In this document: positions 24,465-36,736 of the stretch, piece by piece
How positions within the stretch are numbered: position 1 is the stretch's first letter
Layout: each line of letters opens with the position of its first letter
Assembly (NCBI GenBank): GCA_951217055.1
Contig: OX578283.1
Span: 26,535,427 to 26,599,426 of the forward strand
DNA: 64,000 nucleotides
From: Gerris lacustris
Lineage: Eukaryota > Arthropoda > Insecta > Hemiptera > Gerridae
Reading direction: 5' to 3'
Notes under the pieces: model-generated
Seen by the model: only the letters and a program-made list of their open reading frames with translations
Told to the model about the DNA's origin: nothing
The model's database searches: none
Translations under genes and position numbers: made by a program

Positions 24465-24720
24465 GAGTGGGTGTGGGTACGATCCCAAATCCGCACGTGA
24501 CATCCGAGCCCCGAGTCCGAGTATAACTGACTAATTGACGAATGATGATGAAGGTAGTGCGTAGCTGTCACCGATCCTTCGGCCAACCTTCCCTTTCCAA
24601 GAGTGAGAGAGGGGAGGGACACTACCGGCCTCTCCGGGCTAGAATTACTAAACACTAATAAAGGTGGATTCACACTTACTGCCTCGGTACAGTCCGGTCC
24701 GATCAGGATCCTATTTATTG
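24465..24720 (-). repeat. GC-richer SINE-like patch
   Basis: The patch stands out from its AT-rich surroundings. On the minus strand it contains GGTTGGCCGAAGGATCGG, similar to the D-arm of leucine or serine tRNAs, and about 100 bases later GGGATCGTACCC, a weak box B. The spacing is too long for a simple tRNA and no target duplication was found, so a tRNA-derived SINE is only a suggestion. Confidence 0.3.
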
Positions 24721-25856
24721 CTATTGTTTACAAGTAGAAGAAAGATAAGGGCAAAACAAAATATACACCCGATTTACTGATCCAGATAGATTATTTTGAA
24801 GGTTAAACTTTTTAGATTTTATAAAAACTTCTTATTTTAAATTAATTTGTTATGTTAAGAAGGGAAGTAAGGGACAAATGTAGTAAAACAGAGTTTGACT
24901 ATTCAGTTTGTACGGAATTATCACTTTCAGGCGAGGTTGCTATTTGCAGGGGTTTGCCTGGAAATTCGAAGCAACGAAATATTCAGATTTTCGTGTAAAA
25001 TAGGTATGAGAAAGGGGTGATAGCGGGTGGTTTTGTCAATCGATTATTATATATATTATATATGTAGATTAAAATAATCATTTTAATCTAGATTGGTAGT
25101 AAATTTCTATTTGTTGATTAGTTTGATTCTATTGTAAAATAACATTATAGAGGTTTCAAGAATTTGTTGTCAATAAAATCCAACCTCCGATTAATCAGTA
25201 AAATCCAACCGACAAAGCCACTTTTTTTGTAAAAGTGTAATAACGATTTAAATTTTATTTTAGTACTAAGAAATTATAAATATTAGTTAATTCACAATAA
25301 GATTTTATTTTTTCTTAGTTTATCATATAGGTGCCTAGTATATCTAATGAGAGATATAATAAAAATTCGATTTTGAAATTTTAATATAAACATTTCAAGA
25401 TTCCCTTAGTCCAAAAACATGTTATTTTAAAAATGTCTGTGTCACCTATCGTTTGGGGAGACACGTGGAGTCTAATAAAACCAATTTTGGTATGGAGTTT
25501 GGTATTCATGTACAGAAAAATCATACCCTAAGGCGAAACAGTGAAATTAATTTTAGCTACATATTTGGGAAGGTGACCGGAATATTTTAGCCTTGGCTTC
25601 CATCTTACACTAGTTGAGTATTCAGTTCACTAAGAGTATAAGTTCTACAAAATGTCAGTAGAGAAAACCAATTTAATTTATCATTTTTAATTTCCCGCTA
25701 ATTGCGCCAGAAATGCATGTAATGTGGTTTCTCTCAATACACCATTCTGCATTCTGCACAGGAATATCAATAATACTTAATTATATCTGTATATTGTCTA
25801 GATTAATTAATAGGTAAGTAATAACACTACATTGTAGTATGTAATTTATTCAGTAG

Positions 25857-26280
25857 CGGTGGTGTGGTTTTGGGGGCCCCCTGCTAACTTTTAGTGGGGG
25901 CCCCTCATATTCCCTTCCAGGGCCCCCAGATTCCTCCCCCCCCCCCCCCCGCGCCACGGGGTTTGCGATGCCCACATCTTATACACAATATATACATATT
26001 ATATTAGACTTGATATCTCTGGAACCACTGGGGCTATGACCATAAAATTTTGTATTTTTTGTCTCATCCCCTACGGGTGCTCTTTTAACTAAGTGGGGCC
26101 CCTCTATTTCCCTTCCGGGGCCCCCAGATCCCCCCCCCCCCCTGCCGCGGGGTTTGCGGGGCCCACATCTTATACACAATATATACATATATTAGACTCA
26201 TCATGATATCTCTGGAACCACTGGGGCTATGACCATGAAATTTTGTATTTTTTGTCTCAGCCCCTACGGGTGCTAGCTAA
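25857..26280. repeat. two tandem copies of a ~200-bp unit with G/C runs; possible hAT-type end
   Basis: Blocks such as TGGGGGCCCCTC, CCACATCTTATACACAATAT, GGAACCACTGGGGCTATGAC and CCCCTACGGGTGCT occur at about 25893-26075 and again about 200 bases later. The left border CAGTAGCGGTGGTG resembles hAT-type ends seen elsewhere in the window, but no matching right end or duplication was found. Confidence 0.6.
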
Positions 26281-26289
26281 AAAGTTGAT

Positions 26290-27460
26290 CCATCATCTGT
26301 TTACATACTTTTTTTAATCAATACAGCCTTGGCTGATTTAATATATTTCTAAAAAAAAATAGAAAAATTCTAATTATTATAAAACACACCGAACATTAAA
26401 GAATATATATATATAATTATGTAAGTAATTATTATTAGTTGTAATTATGCATTACAATTTTATTTTATCGTAAGTAATAAATGTAAGTGTGAGCATATAC
26501 ATGTATGTACAAAAAGAGATAATTTATGTTATTTTATGGTATACGAGTGTCCTGTCAGCAGTAGGTATATATTTGTATAAAGAAAACAACTGCAATATAG
26601 CGTAATATCGATTAGAGACAGGGCGAAGTCTTGCTTTACTTCCCCGCGACCGTTATTTTACTCTGTTCGCCCTCTTATCGCTGTGCTTTACGTCTGAATA
26701 AGCCCGCGCAATCAAATACAAACCTCCCCCGCGCAACCTCATCTTCTCACACCCTGGTAAGCCAAGTGAGTATCAAACCCTAGTCCCACTCTCGCTATTC
26801 CACAGAAGCAAAAAAATAATTCGTAACCATTTTTTCCCCGTTTAGCGACCCTCCCTTTCTATAACTTTAAATGTTAAAATCCTTTCATTTTGATTTGGCT
26901 AAGCTTCATCTATTTTTCTCCCCTTTACCTTATTTTATTATAAATGAAGTCTCACAAAAGGAGGGAAAAGTGAAGAGGAATGTTCTAGACAAGAAAATTA
27001 ATGAGGTGACAAACAAAAAGAATATAATTAATATAAATTTGACCAATTACACTTATGCAAAAGTAAGTATCCAATTCTAGTTTAGGTAAAACGAAAATTG
27101 TATGTAGGTGTAGGTATGGTTTCCCACGTACTTACAGCCATAAAATATGTTATTCCTCATAGTAAAATAAAAAATAATAATGTATATTAACAGATGCATT
27201 TATTTTGAAACGTTTTGTGATAAACTCCTGGCACAAAAGACTTTGATCATGCTATTTAAGGATTAGTGGGTCCTAGAGGATTAAGATACTCTCCTTAGAA
27301 CTAATTTATGAAAGAAATATTTTAAGTAGAGGAGTAACATTTTAATCTTTATTATGTTAATTTAGCGATGAAGATCAGAGGATCAAACTAACATTGTCTC
27401 AGCACTGTAATCATCTTGTTGAATAACAATACGTATATAGGAGAATAAATAAATGCGTAG
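26290..27460. other. no recognised gene
   Basis: AT-rich except 26630-26790, which is GC-richer and pyrimidine-rich. I read no tRNA, SINE or protein there. Confidence 0.4.
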
Positions 27461-27469
27461 GCTTCCGTA

Positions 27470-27597
27470 ATTTGCCTCGCAATAAATAGCTTGTTTTCCG
27501 GTGAAATCCGTGCCACGAAGGGGTTGAAATCCGACAACTTCATTATGTGTTGTTGCTGCACACATAAAGTAAATTTGAAGTAATAATGCACTATACC
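27470..27597 (-). mobile_element. Penelope-like terminal repeat fragment, left side of the nest
   Basis: On the minus strand the segment reads GTCGGATTTCAACCCCTTCG and on through CGGATTTCACCGG, the block that follows the hammerhead-like core in the copies at 5396 and 30785. The core itself is not recognisable here. It is in opposite orientation to the PLE end at 30743-30840, giving an inverted arrangement of terminal repeats, a known feature of some PLE insertions. Confidence 0.55.
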
Positions 27598-28109
27598 TAG
27601 GGTTACCATAATAGGCCAGGTTTGGACATAAGGAACTCCGGGGGGGGGGGGGGGGGGGGGGGGGTTCTGGTGGGAAAATTGCAAATATATATATATGTAT
27701 ATATATAACCCTGTTTAATTCTTTTGTGAAATTGGGAAAATAAATAAGTTAAAAATATATAATTACGTTATATATTTATTAATTATACTATGTATTTGTT
27801 TTATGTATTAATATCATATTCAACTTTTGCTAGTCTCTGCTGGGTCCAGGGATGGGTTCTTCATTAGTTCTTGCTCCATACTTTTCAGATAAACTAATTT
27901 TCCTTAGAAAAGTCTTGTAGTCATATTTAGGGTTTCGAGGTCCCCCCCCCCCCCCCCCCCCCACTAAGAAACCCTTATGCTTTTGTTAGTTCGTTCGACC
28001 GTCCGTCCGTCGCATCTTGGAGTATATCTCCCGACCTACTAAAGCTATAGACTTGAAATTTGGTATACAAGTTAAACTTTTTTGCCCAAAAACAGAAAAA
28101 CTATTGTGG

Positions 28110-28745
28110 ACTTAAACACTCCAAATTTCTGCGATCTGCGATCAATTGAGGATAGATCGCAATACTTTATATTTTTTGTAATTTTCAAGTTGGGTACCAT
28201 TTCAAAGGTATTGAAATGTAGATTACAAAAATATATCGCGTTCTCAAAATGGCGGCCATTTTATCATTAAATATATATCTCTGTGGTCCAATGAAATTTC
28301 CGGGAGTTGGTCTAAAAAAAGTGAAATTTTAGAATTTTTGGGGGGCTCGACAGCCCCAAATTTTGTCAGTTGAAAATTTGAAGTTGGGTATCATTTTAAA
28401 GGTAGGTATGTATTGAAATTTCGTTCACAAAAATATATCGTGTTTCCAAAAATGGCTTCTATATTACCCCCCAAAAAAATAAAACAAGACGCAAAAAAAT
28501 GCCCTCCCCCCGCTACCCCATTAGGACAGGAGCTAAAAATAAGGCAAAAATACACAAATATGCATCGATGTGGTCCAATGATATTTCCGGGAGTTGATAT
28601 AAAAAAGTCAAATTTTAAAATTTTTAGGGGGCCGTAACTCTGGAGCCCCAAAATATTTGTCATTTGAAAATTCGAAGTTGGGTATCATTTTAAGGTATTG
28701 AAATTTGGTTCACAAAAATATATCGTTTTTCAAAATGGCTCGTTT
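28110..28745 (+). repeat. tandem repeat, unit about 287 bp, 2.2 copies
   Basis: The phrase GTGGTCCAATGA, TTTCCGGGAGTTG, AATTTTTGGGGGGC, GAAGTTGGGTATCATTTTAA and CACAAAAATATATCG recurs in the same order starting at about 28283 and 28570, with a partial first copy from about 28110. Open frames on both strands here (28391-28663) are products of the repeat. Copies differ at many positions, so the array is old. Confidence 0.75.
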
Positions 28746-28978
28746 CTTAAAAGTGAATTTTTATACATATTTTTGATGAATGTTTCGATGAAGGATAATT
28801 TAGGTGTAAGAAAAGCGACATATTACATATTTTTGTTTAAAAAATAAAAATAAATAATAATAATGTACTTATGAATTCTTATGACCGAAGAAACCCTTTT
28901 AGTAACTTGCTGGTAAGTACTTGACGGGAATTTTGATTTTGTCGTGGAATCTGAGAATGTCATAATAGAAGTTGCTAT

Positions 28979-30555
28979 CAGTGGCGTAAATAGCGCCCCC
29001 GCCAACCCCGCGGCGCGGGGGGGCGCCTGCTCTAGGGGGCGCCGAAAAATGAATAAACTATAATATTTATATAATAATAAAAATTAATAGAAACTCTATT
29101 TGGGCGGAATTATTTTTGGGAGATGAAAATAAATGAGAGATAAACAAATAATAGAATTTAAACAGGGTGAGAATGATATGAGATGTTATGGTTTAGAGCG
29201 TATTGCTCAGTTTGGTTTTCTAGTTAAGTGTCACTATACCTATAATAATATGGGTAAGTATATCGGACTCCCTTCTTTATTTTCGACTCGCAGGTGATCA
29301 AAGTGTTTATTACAACTAAAATTTTTCTTATCTAATCCGGTTTTAGCTGTACTAGATAAGGAAATCTGTTCCAAACTTTAACAAGTTATACTTCCATCTC
29401 TTTCTCTACCGCTTGTCTTTGCTATATAATATGTATTTCTCTTTCTTTCTTAACCCCCCCTTACTTCTTCTTCCCTATCACAACCACTTTATATTTAGTT
29501 TCTAACTCTTTTCTTACCTAGCTAATTTTAGCTCCCTTTAGAGTTGTTATCTTTTCTACCCTTCCCTTTTTAAGAATTGTTATCTATTAATCACATTTAT
29601 CAAGCTCAGTTCTGTTCAGTTATAGCTCTCGTGCGGGGTAGTTGTGTCAATTGCTGTGAACTTTAACTTTCCTTTCGCTAGAAAGCTCTGCTATTTTTTA
29701 TTTCTTATTCTACGTTCAGTTATTTTGTGCGTAAAATTAAATTATTTTGGTGAAGAATTCATTTGGAAAGGGTGAGTGCATTTTTCAGACTATCATAATA
29801 TATCCGTCAGGACTCTAGAGGAGCCCCATCACGTCTATTTGTTAATATAACTAAAATATCGTCCTCTTCCTCCTCCTCCAGAAGCAAACACTTTTTTCTT
29901 TTGCTTCCGAGCTTACCGAAGGTAACTGAAGCTATTGTGATCGTTCTAAAGAACGAACAAATTTTATGTCTCAGATTTCAAAAATTCTAAGACAGAAATC
30001 CGTTTTAGATAACAGGAAACATTTTTGTTTTCGTGTCTGACTGTCTGTCGCTAATACTCATCCAATTTGAATGAAATTCGGATGGTGGGTCATGATTTAA
30101 CTTATTGTTGATCCCATAAAAGTTGAAACTATGTGACTATGTGTATAAGTTGAACTATGTGTTGAAGCTATGAGCCACATTAATTGGCAGATAGATGTGC
30201 TTAGATGTATATTGTCTTTTAGTTTCTTAATTAGGTATTCAGTGGCTTTATGTGCATCTGTATATGTGTATATGATATTCCAATTCAAGTCTTCAAGCGA
30301 GGAGCAGGGTTGTTGATTTGTTTTCATCATATTTATATTATAATTTTACTACTTTTATTAAGGAATAAAAATAAAATAATTACTGTAATAGTACTGTACA
30401 CGAGCATTTAAAAAAATAGAAAATAATAATCTATTTGCAAATTAATTAAATTATTTTTAAAAAAAGAAGTAGGGGGGGGGGTAAATTTTGTTAGCTATAG
30501 GAGGCGCATTTTCAAAAGCTGCGGGGGGGCGCCGGATTTCTTAGTTACGCCACTG
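28979..30555. mobile_element. hAT-type element, 1.58 kb, nested in the 3.1-kb element
   Basis: Ends are CAGTGGCGTAA and the exact complement TTACGCCACTG. The octamer GTTGCTAT occurs directly outside both ends (28971-28978 and 30556-30563). Both ends are followed inward by GC-rich blocks (GGGGGGCGCC). The interior contains a Rep-A piece at about 29905-30135. No transposase frame was recognised. Confidence 0.9.
29905..30135 (+). repeat. partial Rep-A copy
   Basis: Begins with TTTTGCTTCCGAGCTTACCG and continues through TGATCGTTCTAAAGAACGAA, GTTTTCGTGTCTGACTGTC and CATCCAATTTGAATGAAATT, as in the copies at 39677 and 53915. The other end is missing. It lies inside the nested hAT-type element, so it arrived with or after that element. 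Confidence 0.65.
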
Positions 30556-30742
30556 GTTGCTATAATATTGAGAAGCTCTTTTACAACTGGCAGAGATAAT
30601 CTTCCTCTTTCAGGCGTCCAAATAGACTCCATTATCGCTTTTGCTGCATTTTCCGTTCATATTAGTAAAATCCGGACGCAAAACCGGACAGATGTTTCAA
30701 ATCCAGACTGTCCCGACGAAATCCGGACGTTTGGTAACCCTA

Positions 30743-30850
30743 ACTATACCCCTGAAGATGGTTTCAGTAGTGGAAGCGAAACGTCGAACTTCACCCCCTT
30801 CGTGACGGATATTTCACCGCAAACCAAGCTACTTATTACATACTAATAGT
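30743..30850 (+). mobile_element. Penelope-like terminal repeat with hammerhead-like motif, right side of the nest
   Basis: Core CTGAAGA at 30752-30758, stem II arms GGTTTC (30760-30765) and GGAAGC (30772-30777) that pair imperfectly, loop AGTAGT, then GAAAC-GTC at 30778-30785. The following block encodes TSNFTPFVTDISPQ in one frame, matching the block after 5396. The motif begins right after the 8-bp duplication of the hAT-type element, so the transposon landed at the very edge of the ribozyme core. Confidence 0.65.
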
Positions 30851-33060
30851 TCATTTTTAATCCGAAAACTGTTGTAAATGTGTATAATACAACAACTAGA
30901 CGAAATATCAGGTCCTACTTACAATAGAGGTTAATAACCACCGTGAATATATTACCTCCAATTTCCTTAATCATTCATAAATATAAATGTTCATCGAATG
31001 TCTGCCTGCAATATTATTACTAAATTTTTCAACAAAGTTATAATATATACACAAAGTTATATGTACATACAACGAGACATAGTGCATTTTTTTATTTTTT
31101 TATTAACAAACAGTTAGCTCTGATTAAGTTTACCCAGACATATTAACCATATTTTTAGAGTAAAAGTAAAATACTAAATAAATTATGGTCTAACCCAAAC
31201 TCCTAAAGCTAGGAAATTAATATTTTGGATAGGGTGTTTTGTTTATCTTAAAACCTAAGCCCTCTTGACTTATTTCTTGTCACTCCGTGTTAAAACAAAA
31301 GGGCCTTTATGATTTCATGCCACTTTCTTTTAATGACTTTTGCTGTAAAACAAGTTATTAAGAAATCTTCTAAATTTTTTCCATAAGGGAGGGGCGGTGC
31401 TGAGTTTATTGGAATATAAAAGTGATTGAGATGGTAATCAATCCCATTTTATTGCAAGTAACTTGATGTTTAAGAAAAACGTATAGCTAGTGCATACCTT
31501 TTACTCTACTTTTTATGCATAAATAACTAGCTGGATACCCGTGCTCGCAACAGAGTCTTTTACAGGAGAGATAAATTTTATATTATAAAAAAAATATATG
31601 TATACAGATACAGTTACTATACTTATTAAAATATCCATAACTTCGCTTTTAATACTCAGATTATTTTAAACATTTCACCAAAAACCCGTAATTCTTATTA
31701 AATTTCACCGAAAAATTACTCATAAATACCACTTATTACTAAAACGGAGCTCGATGTGACTCGTACCGAAGCTAGCAGACTACTCCAGATTTAGCATTCA
31801 TGTAGAAGGCTTAGTATTACAAAAAATTACCCCATTGAAACGAAACTGTTTCCTTAATCCAGAATATAGCGTTGTATTGAGGTATTTTTTATCCCCCCCC
31901 CCCAAATTTGACCAATCCGTTACCTTCGGTAAGCTTGGAAGCAAAAATAAATAATCAAATGAGGTATTGATCTAGGTAGAACTAGTAAAAACTTATTAAT
32001 AAGCTTTATATTTTATGGATAACCTATAAGCAGCTAACTCGTAAAAACAGCTATTACAACGGTTTTCCAATCTTATACCCTTTATATTCTTTAACGACTT
32101 TAAAAAAAAAACAAATCATGATAGGTTTTTCGGGTATATATTGATCTTTGTATTCATGTCCTCAATGTACCAAAACAATAATTAATAAAAATATTACTAA
32201 AAAACTTAAGCAGGTCAACTAAATATTTTAAACAAAACAAATTCATTTTTTTACCACTTAAACCAGAACTTAATATATATAGCGTGTGAATAGGAAATGA
32301 ATACTTTAAAAGGCGATTTTCCAGCTAAAAAATAAATAAATAAACTACCAAAACAGCTATAAGTTAGAATGGAAGCCTTCTACTTTTCTGGAGTTATATG
32401 CATAATTAGTTAAAAAAAAAAAGTTAATCCTAAAATAATGATACAACTTATGTGTATGAAGATTAGTATTTCCTTTGCACATAAAAATTTATCTACAACG
32501 AGGAAAATAAATATTATATTTGTAAAAGTTTCTAACGTAATTTATAAAAATATATCTGTATTTATAAGTGGTGAAAAAATGTATTTTGTTTTATTTTTTT
32601 GAGGTAAATCCGGTATTATAAAGAAACAGAAAAAAATTATAGATTAACCCGCATTAAAGAATCAGATTAAAGGTAAAAAAAAAATGTAAATAATAAATGA
32701 AAAGAAGATATCTTGGTGTATTTTTTCTAACTTATCAAAGACTTAACTTATTAAAGAAGAAGATTAAAGGTAAAAAAATGTAAATAAGAAATGAAAAGAA
32801 GGTATCTTGTATATTTTTCTAACTTATTGTGTATTAGGAAGCCACTTACGTAAAGCTTTCGTGTCGGTGCCAAATATTTCACTGGAGGAAAGTATAATCT
32901 AATGGAGCTTTAGCCGAACCTCTAGATGAATGAATGAGAAACACAAATTCCTTGCCAATTAGTTTCTTCAAGTAGAAATGCGAAGACGTTGTCCCGTCTC
33001 ATTACCAAGTATACTCATTTAATTCGCACCTAATTAGAATTTTTATTATAAAACCTAACT
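30851..33060. other. AT-rich DNA with small repeats
   Basis: Contains a CTAGCTGGATACCCGTGC repeat start at 31528, a short Rep-A end at 31915-31946 (minus), and a two-copy tandem duplication with a period of about 97 bases at 32662-32830 (shared AGATTAAAGGTAAAAAAATG and ATATTTTTCTAACTTAT-like blocks). No gene recognised. Confidence 0.5.
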
Positions 33061-33065
33061 TTGTT

Positions 33066-33520
33066 TCACAAAATAGTCTTCCAATTAGTGTGGCTCATAG
33101 CTTCTTAGCGTCCTATTATTGGGCGAATGAGCACATGAGGGGTCATACTTTTTGTAGGCAAAATTAAATTTCAACAGACGGTTGGAATTAATATGGGAAG
33201 ATTAGGGCTACTTTCGAAAAACTCTAAATTTCTTTTAAATCAAATTATAATTATTATTAACTATGGGAAACAGACAGTGAAAAATACACTCCTGTGCCGG
33301 GATCCCGGCACAGGAGTGTATTTTTTACTGTCTGTTTCCCGTAGTTAATAATAATTATAATTTGATTTAAATTAAAATTTAACTTTCCGTAGTATGAAAA
33401 CTACCAAAAACTTAAAAATTGAATTTCTAAATTTCATCATAATCGGTTGAGTGCTTTTAAAAATATAGGTGTTAATAATAAATTGCTTGTGCGCATGCGA
33501 AAGAGAATGTTTATTCAATG
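33066..33520 (-). repeat. Rep-A copy interrupted by a foldback element
   Basis: Starts with AATTAGTGTGGCTCATAG and includes GATTAGGGCTACTTTCG and, after the insertion, TGTGCGCATGCGAAAGAGAA, all matching the copy at 17100-17740. The opposite end is not here; a matching end piece lies at 34650-34870 on the same strand, so further insertions may have split the copy. Confidence 0.6.
33233..33425. mobile_element. foldback element, 193 bp, with 10-bp target duplication
   Basis: TCTAAATTTC flanks the insert exactly (33223-33232 and 33426-33435). Most of the insert is one long palindrome: the segment from about 33234 to 33300 is complementary to 33302-33370 with few differences, centred on CCGGGATCCCGG. 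It is a short form of the tRNA-bearing family at 49611-50250 and 59946-60573, keeping the block AACAGACAGTGAAAAATACA but lacking the tRNA-like part. Confidence 0.85.
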
Positions 33521-33808
33521 TGTACTGAAATAAATAATGTATTTTGGACCAATTTGCTTTATTGAATCTGAGTTTAAATTATTAATCATTAGTAAATTCC
33601 TTTTAGAAACAACTATAGAGGAAATGCTTTTAAAGCTTCTAAAAGTCATTAATAATATAAAGGTGGCCGAATATTCTTAATTTATATTATTTTTTATAAG
33701 ATAAGATACATTCTCAACCTAACAAGCAGTATTTACTGCACGAGTTATAATAGTATAAGAATCGAAATGTCATGAATATTTAATTGGTGTAATGTGAAAC
33801 ATGTTTCA

Positions 33809-33880
33809 GCTCTCTGGGAATCGATCTCAGATCATTGTTGTTAGATATTAGTTGAACCAAACTAATCTTAAGAGTCAGCG
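33809..33880 (-). pseudogene. weak tRNA-like sequence
   Basis: On the minus strand TTAGTTTGGTTCAACTAA resembles a D-arm and GATCGATTCCC a box B, with TAACAAC in anticodon-loop position. Stems are poorly paired. It may be a tRNA-derived SINE head. Confidence 0.25.
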
Positions 33881-34649
33881 TTCTTTAGTTAAAGAAAAAA
33901 AATTCTCTTAGATTCGTATTCTGGTCTAATCTTATCAGTTCCTTTGTTAACTAGAAAGGAAATTGACAAAGAATAGTCTTGAGGGCTTGCCAAATGGAAT
34001 TCACCTGTTCAACTACTAACACCGGGCCTTTAACGAACAAAAATTCTCAAATGCTATTTTAAAAAGCATCTTGAAATCTGATTCAATCTATACCGGTATT
34101 ATTATAAATTGCATTGTTCCGACCCGACGGAAAAATCAATACTTGGCTGGGTACTATACAAATACATACATACTACCATATCCAAGTACAACTCACTTAA
34201 TATTCACTAAGTTGAAGTACAATAAAATTCTTTCATTCAAATGTTAATGAGTTCAAATATAAAAATCACTTAAATTATTCTCTTATAATTATCACCAATA
34301 ATTTATATTTTCATGTTCACCGTTATTTTATCATTTTCACTCGAAGAAAAAAAAATCATACAGGTTATTATAAAAAGATTGATTTCTGAGTTTCATAAAA
34401 AGTTTGGAATTATTTTACAATAAGGAGGAAAAATTGAAACATTACATTTACCCTATATGCTTAGAGTGACATGACCCAACAAGTTCAACAATATACAGCA
34501 TCTACAGGTCTATACATTTAGATAGGACCATCTGTGACAAATTGCAAATGTCCTTAAAATTATAACGATATTATAAGGATAAGTAATTTTAAAGATACAT
34601 TTGTTAATAAAAACAAGTTTGTGCAGATGCTAATGCAGTCACAGAATGC

Positions 34650-34870
34650 AAGAGTTGAAATTAATATGGGCCAATAGTAGCTAATTATTATCGACCTAAG
34701 AATCAAATGACATTAAAATCGGACCATTAGTTTTTTAGATATTAACAGACAGACACGAGACCAATCATGTTCCCTGATGTCTTAAATGACAGCAGAATAA
34801 TACAAAATATCAATCTAAAGAATGATACTGCTTTCGTTAAATTCGGTAAGCTCCGTTGTAAATCTAGTTA
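34650..34870 (-). repeat. partial Rep-A copy
   Basis: Contains AAATCGGACCATTAGTTTTT, ACAGACAGACACG, ATGTTCCCTGATGTCTTAAA and an end near ATTCGGTAAGCTCCG, matching the right part of the copy at 17380-17740. Confidence 0.6.
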
Positions 34871-34879
34871 GAAATGTTA

Positions 34880-35377
34880 TCTCTCTCTCTGGTGATTCCT
34901 CTTTTCTAATGAACAAAGAAAGAAGAAAATAAAAAATAAACAACAAAGAAGTCAAATAAAAGTTTGTAGCAACATAAAATTCAGATTTTATCATTCATTT
35001 AATGTTCCTCGGTTATGTTGTATGCAAATCACGTACTTGACAACTTATTATTAAATGCCTACAACCCTTAAGGCAATTAAATATTAAATCATTAATGCAC
35101 ATATTTAAAAAAATAACTTTCTCCTTAAAAAAAAAAAAAAATTAACATAAAAAAATGCGAATAATCATCTTAATTAAAGTAATAACTTTTGTAGTGGGAG
35201 GGGACAAGAATGTCAGATAAAAAAAATAATCAAATTAAAAAAAAGGAGCAAGTATAATGTAATGTGATTTTTATTAAAATTGGGATGACCTTTTTTTTCT
35301 TTCTGTCCATATTTAAGGCCTTAGCAAAACCATGCCAATGCTTTCAACTGAATTAACCCCCTACTTTTTTAAGAAGA

Positions 35378-35449
<72 letters not shown>

Positions 35450-35858
35450 GAATAGCTGAAGTCGTAAAGAAAGAAAAAAAAATGTGCATAGATTAAAGTT
35501 TATTATTCCCCATAGAAACCAACCCCCCTAAATATCTTATCTTTTATACAACCCATTCCCCCTTTAACAGAACTCTCGATAAACTTTAACTAACGCAAAA
35601 CCCCCTCCCTCATGAAAAAAACCTACCTTCAAATAATAATAAGAAAGGCAACACTTTTACGAGTCATTTAAAGGGGTGAAGGAAAAATATTTAGGACAAA
35701 AGAAATACTGTCGACAGCATTTTTATGATAATTTTAATTCAATTTCTCATTGTATCTTCTTTTTCCACAATTTAATAGGTCAGATTAAAAAAAAGTGAAA
35801 GATTGAATTTAAAATATGGTGATTGTGGTTTAGCAATTACCAGATATTTTATTTATTG

Positions 35859-35890
<32 letters not shown>

Positions 35891-36728
35891 TGAAATTACT
35901 TCAAAACCAGTAACTGTAATTAGTAAAAAAAATACAAAGCTTTGAATATATATTAGGTAGAGGTAGAGGATTTATGAAATTAAAAAAATATATATATTAG
36001 AATTACCAAGCAGTCCAACACCCTTCAAAAAACAAATAAATAAATATATTAGAATTATATTTTATCTGCTTACTAGCCTTGTAATGATTGAATTATAAAA
36101 AAATAGGTGTCGTTCTAGGTTTAAAAACTAATATCACATTGTACAATTTATCATGTGAGGGAAAGTATTTTGTGCAAAGCTCTGGGGCAGTAGCGCAGAG
36201 GAAGTTAGGAGTTCCAATCTGAATGTCAAATATTTATCACGTTTTCGATGAATAATCTGGGTCCGACTGTACTTTACTAAATTGATACATTTATTTATTA
36301 AAAATGTTAAAATTAACATTTATTTGATAATTTCTAGATTGTAAGGCAAAAGCCATACTGGAAGTTCCACATTTTACTAATTCGAATTATTAAAAAAAAC
36401 TTTTTTATTGTATTTATTTGTAAGGAATTTATATCAAAATATTTAACTTACATTTACATAGTATTGTATACTATTTATATGCAGCTATTAATTATTTACT
36501 GTTCTTAACTTTATAGAAGACTACAATTTGTAATTTAAACGCGATAGAAATATAACTGTTAAGGGTTAAAATATAAATTTGTTTAATTTAAAAGTTATGT
36601 TTATTTTATTTTTATGGAATAATTTCTATTATATTATTACAGAATGAGACCGCATGACTATGAACTATAATATTTTTCTAAACAATTCAAGTGCATGTTA
36701 TCCTAATTGCATCTTTCTATATAATACA
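34880..36728. other. AT-rich DNA with (TA)n and poly-A
   Basis: A (TA)n microsatellite lies at about 35379-35447 and a poly-A run at about 35860-35886. No gene was recognised. Confidence 0.6.
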
Positions 36729-36736
36729 TATACATA

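Larger units (their letters stand above)
27598..30742. mobile_element. hAT-type element, 3.1 kb, without transposase
   Basis: Ends are TAGGGTTACCA on the left and the complement TGGTAACCCTA on the right. The octamer ACTATACC is found directly outside both ends (27590-27597 and 30743-30750), an exact 8-bp duplication. GGTTACCA with an adjacent CGTCCGGATTT-like block is a common hAT end. The interior holds long G and C runs (27640-27664, 27942-27962), a 287-bp tandem repeat, and a second hAT-type insertion. No transposase was found, so it is non-autonomous. Confidence 0.82.

Noticed and set aside
28391..28663. Overlapping frames on both strands
   Set aside because: They lie in the 287-bp tandem repeat inside a hAT-type element.
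30568..30846. 92-codon frame
   Set aside because: It crosses a hAT-type end, its target duplication and a PLE terminal repeat, so it is a chimera of repeats.
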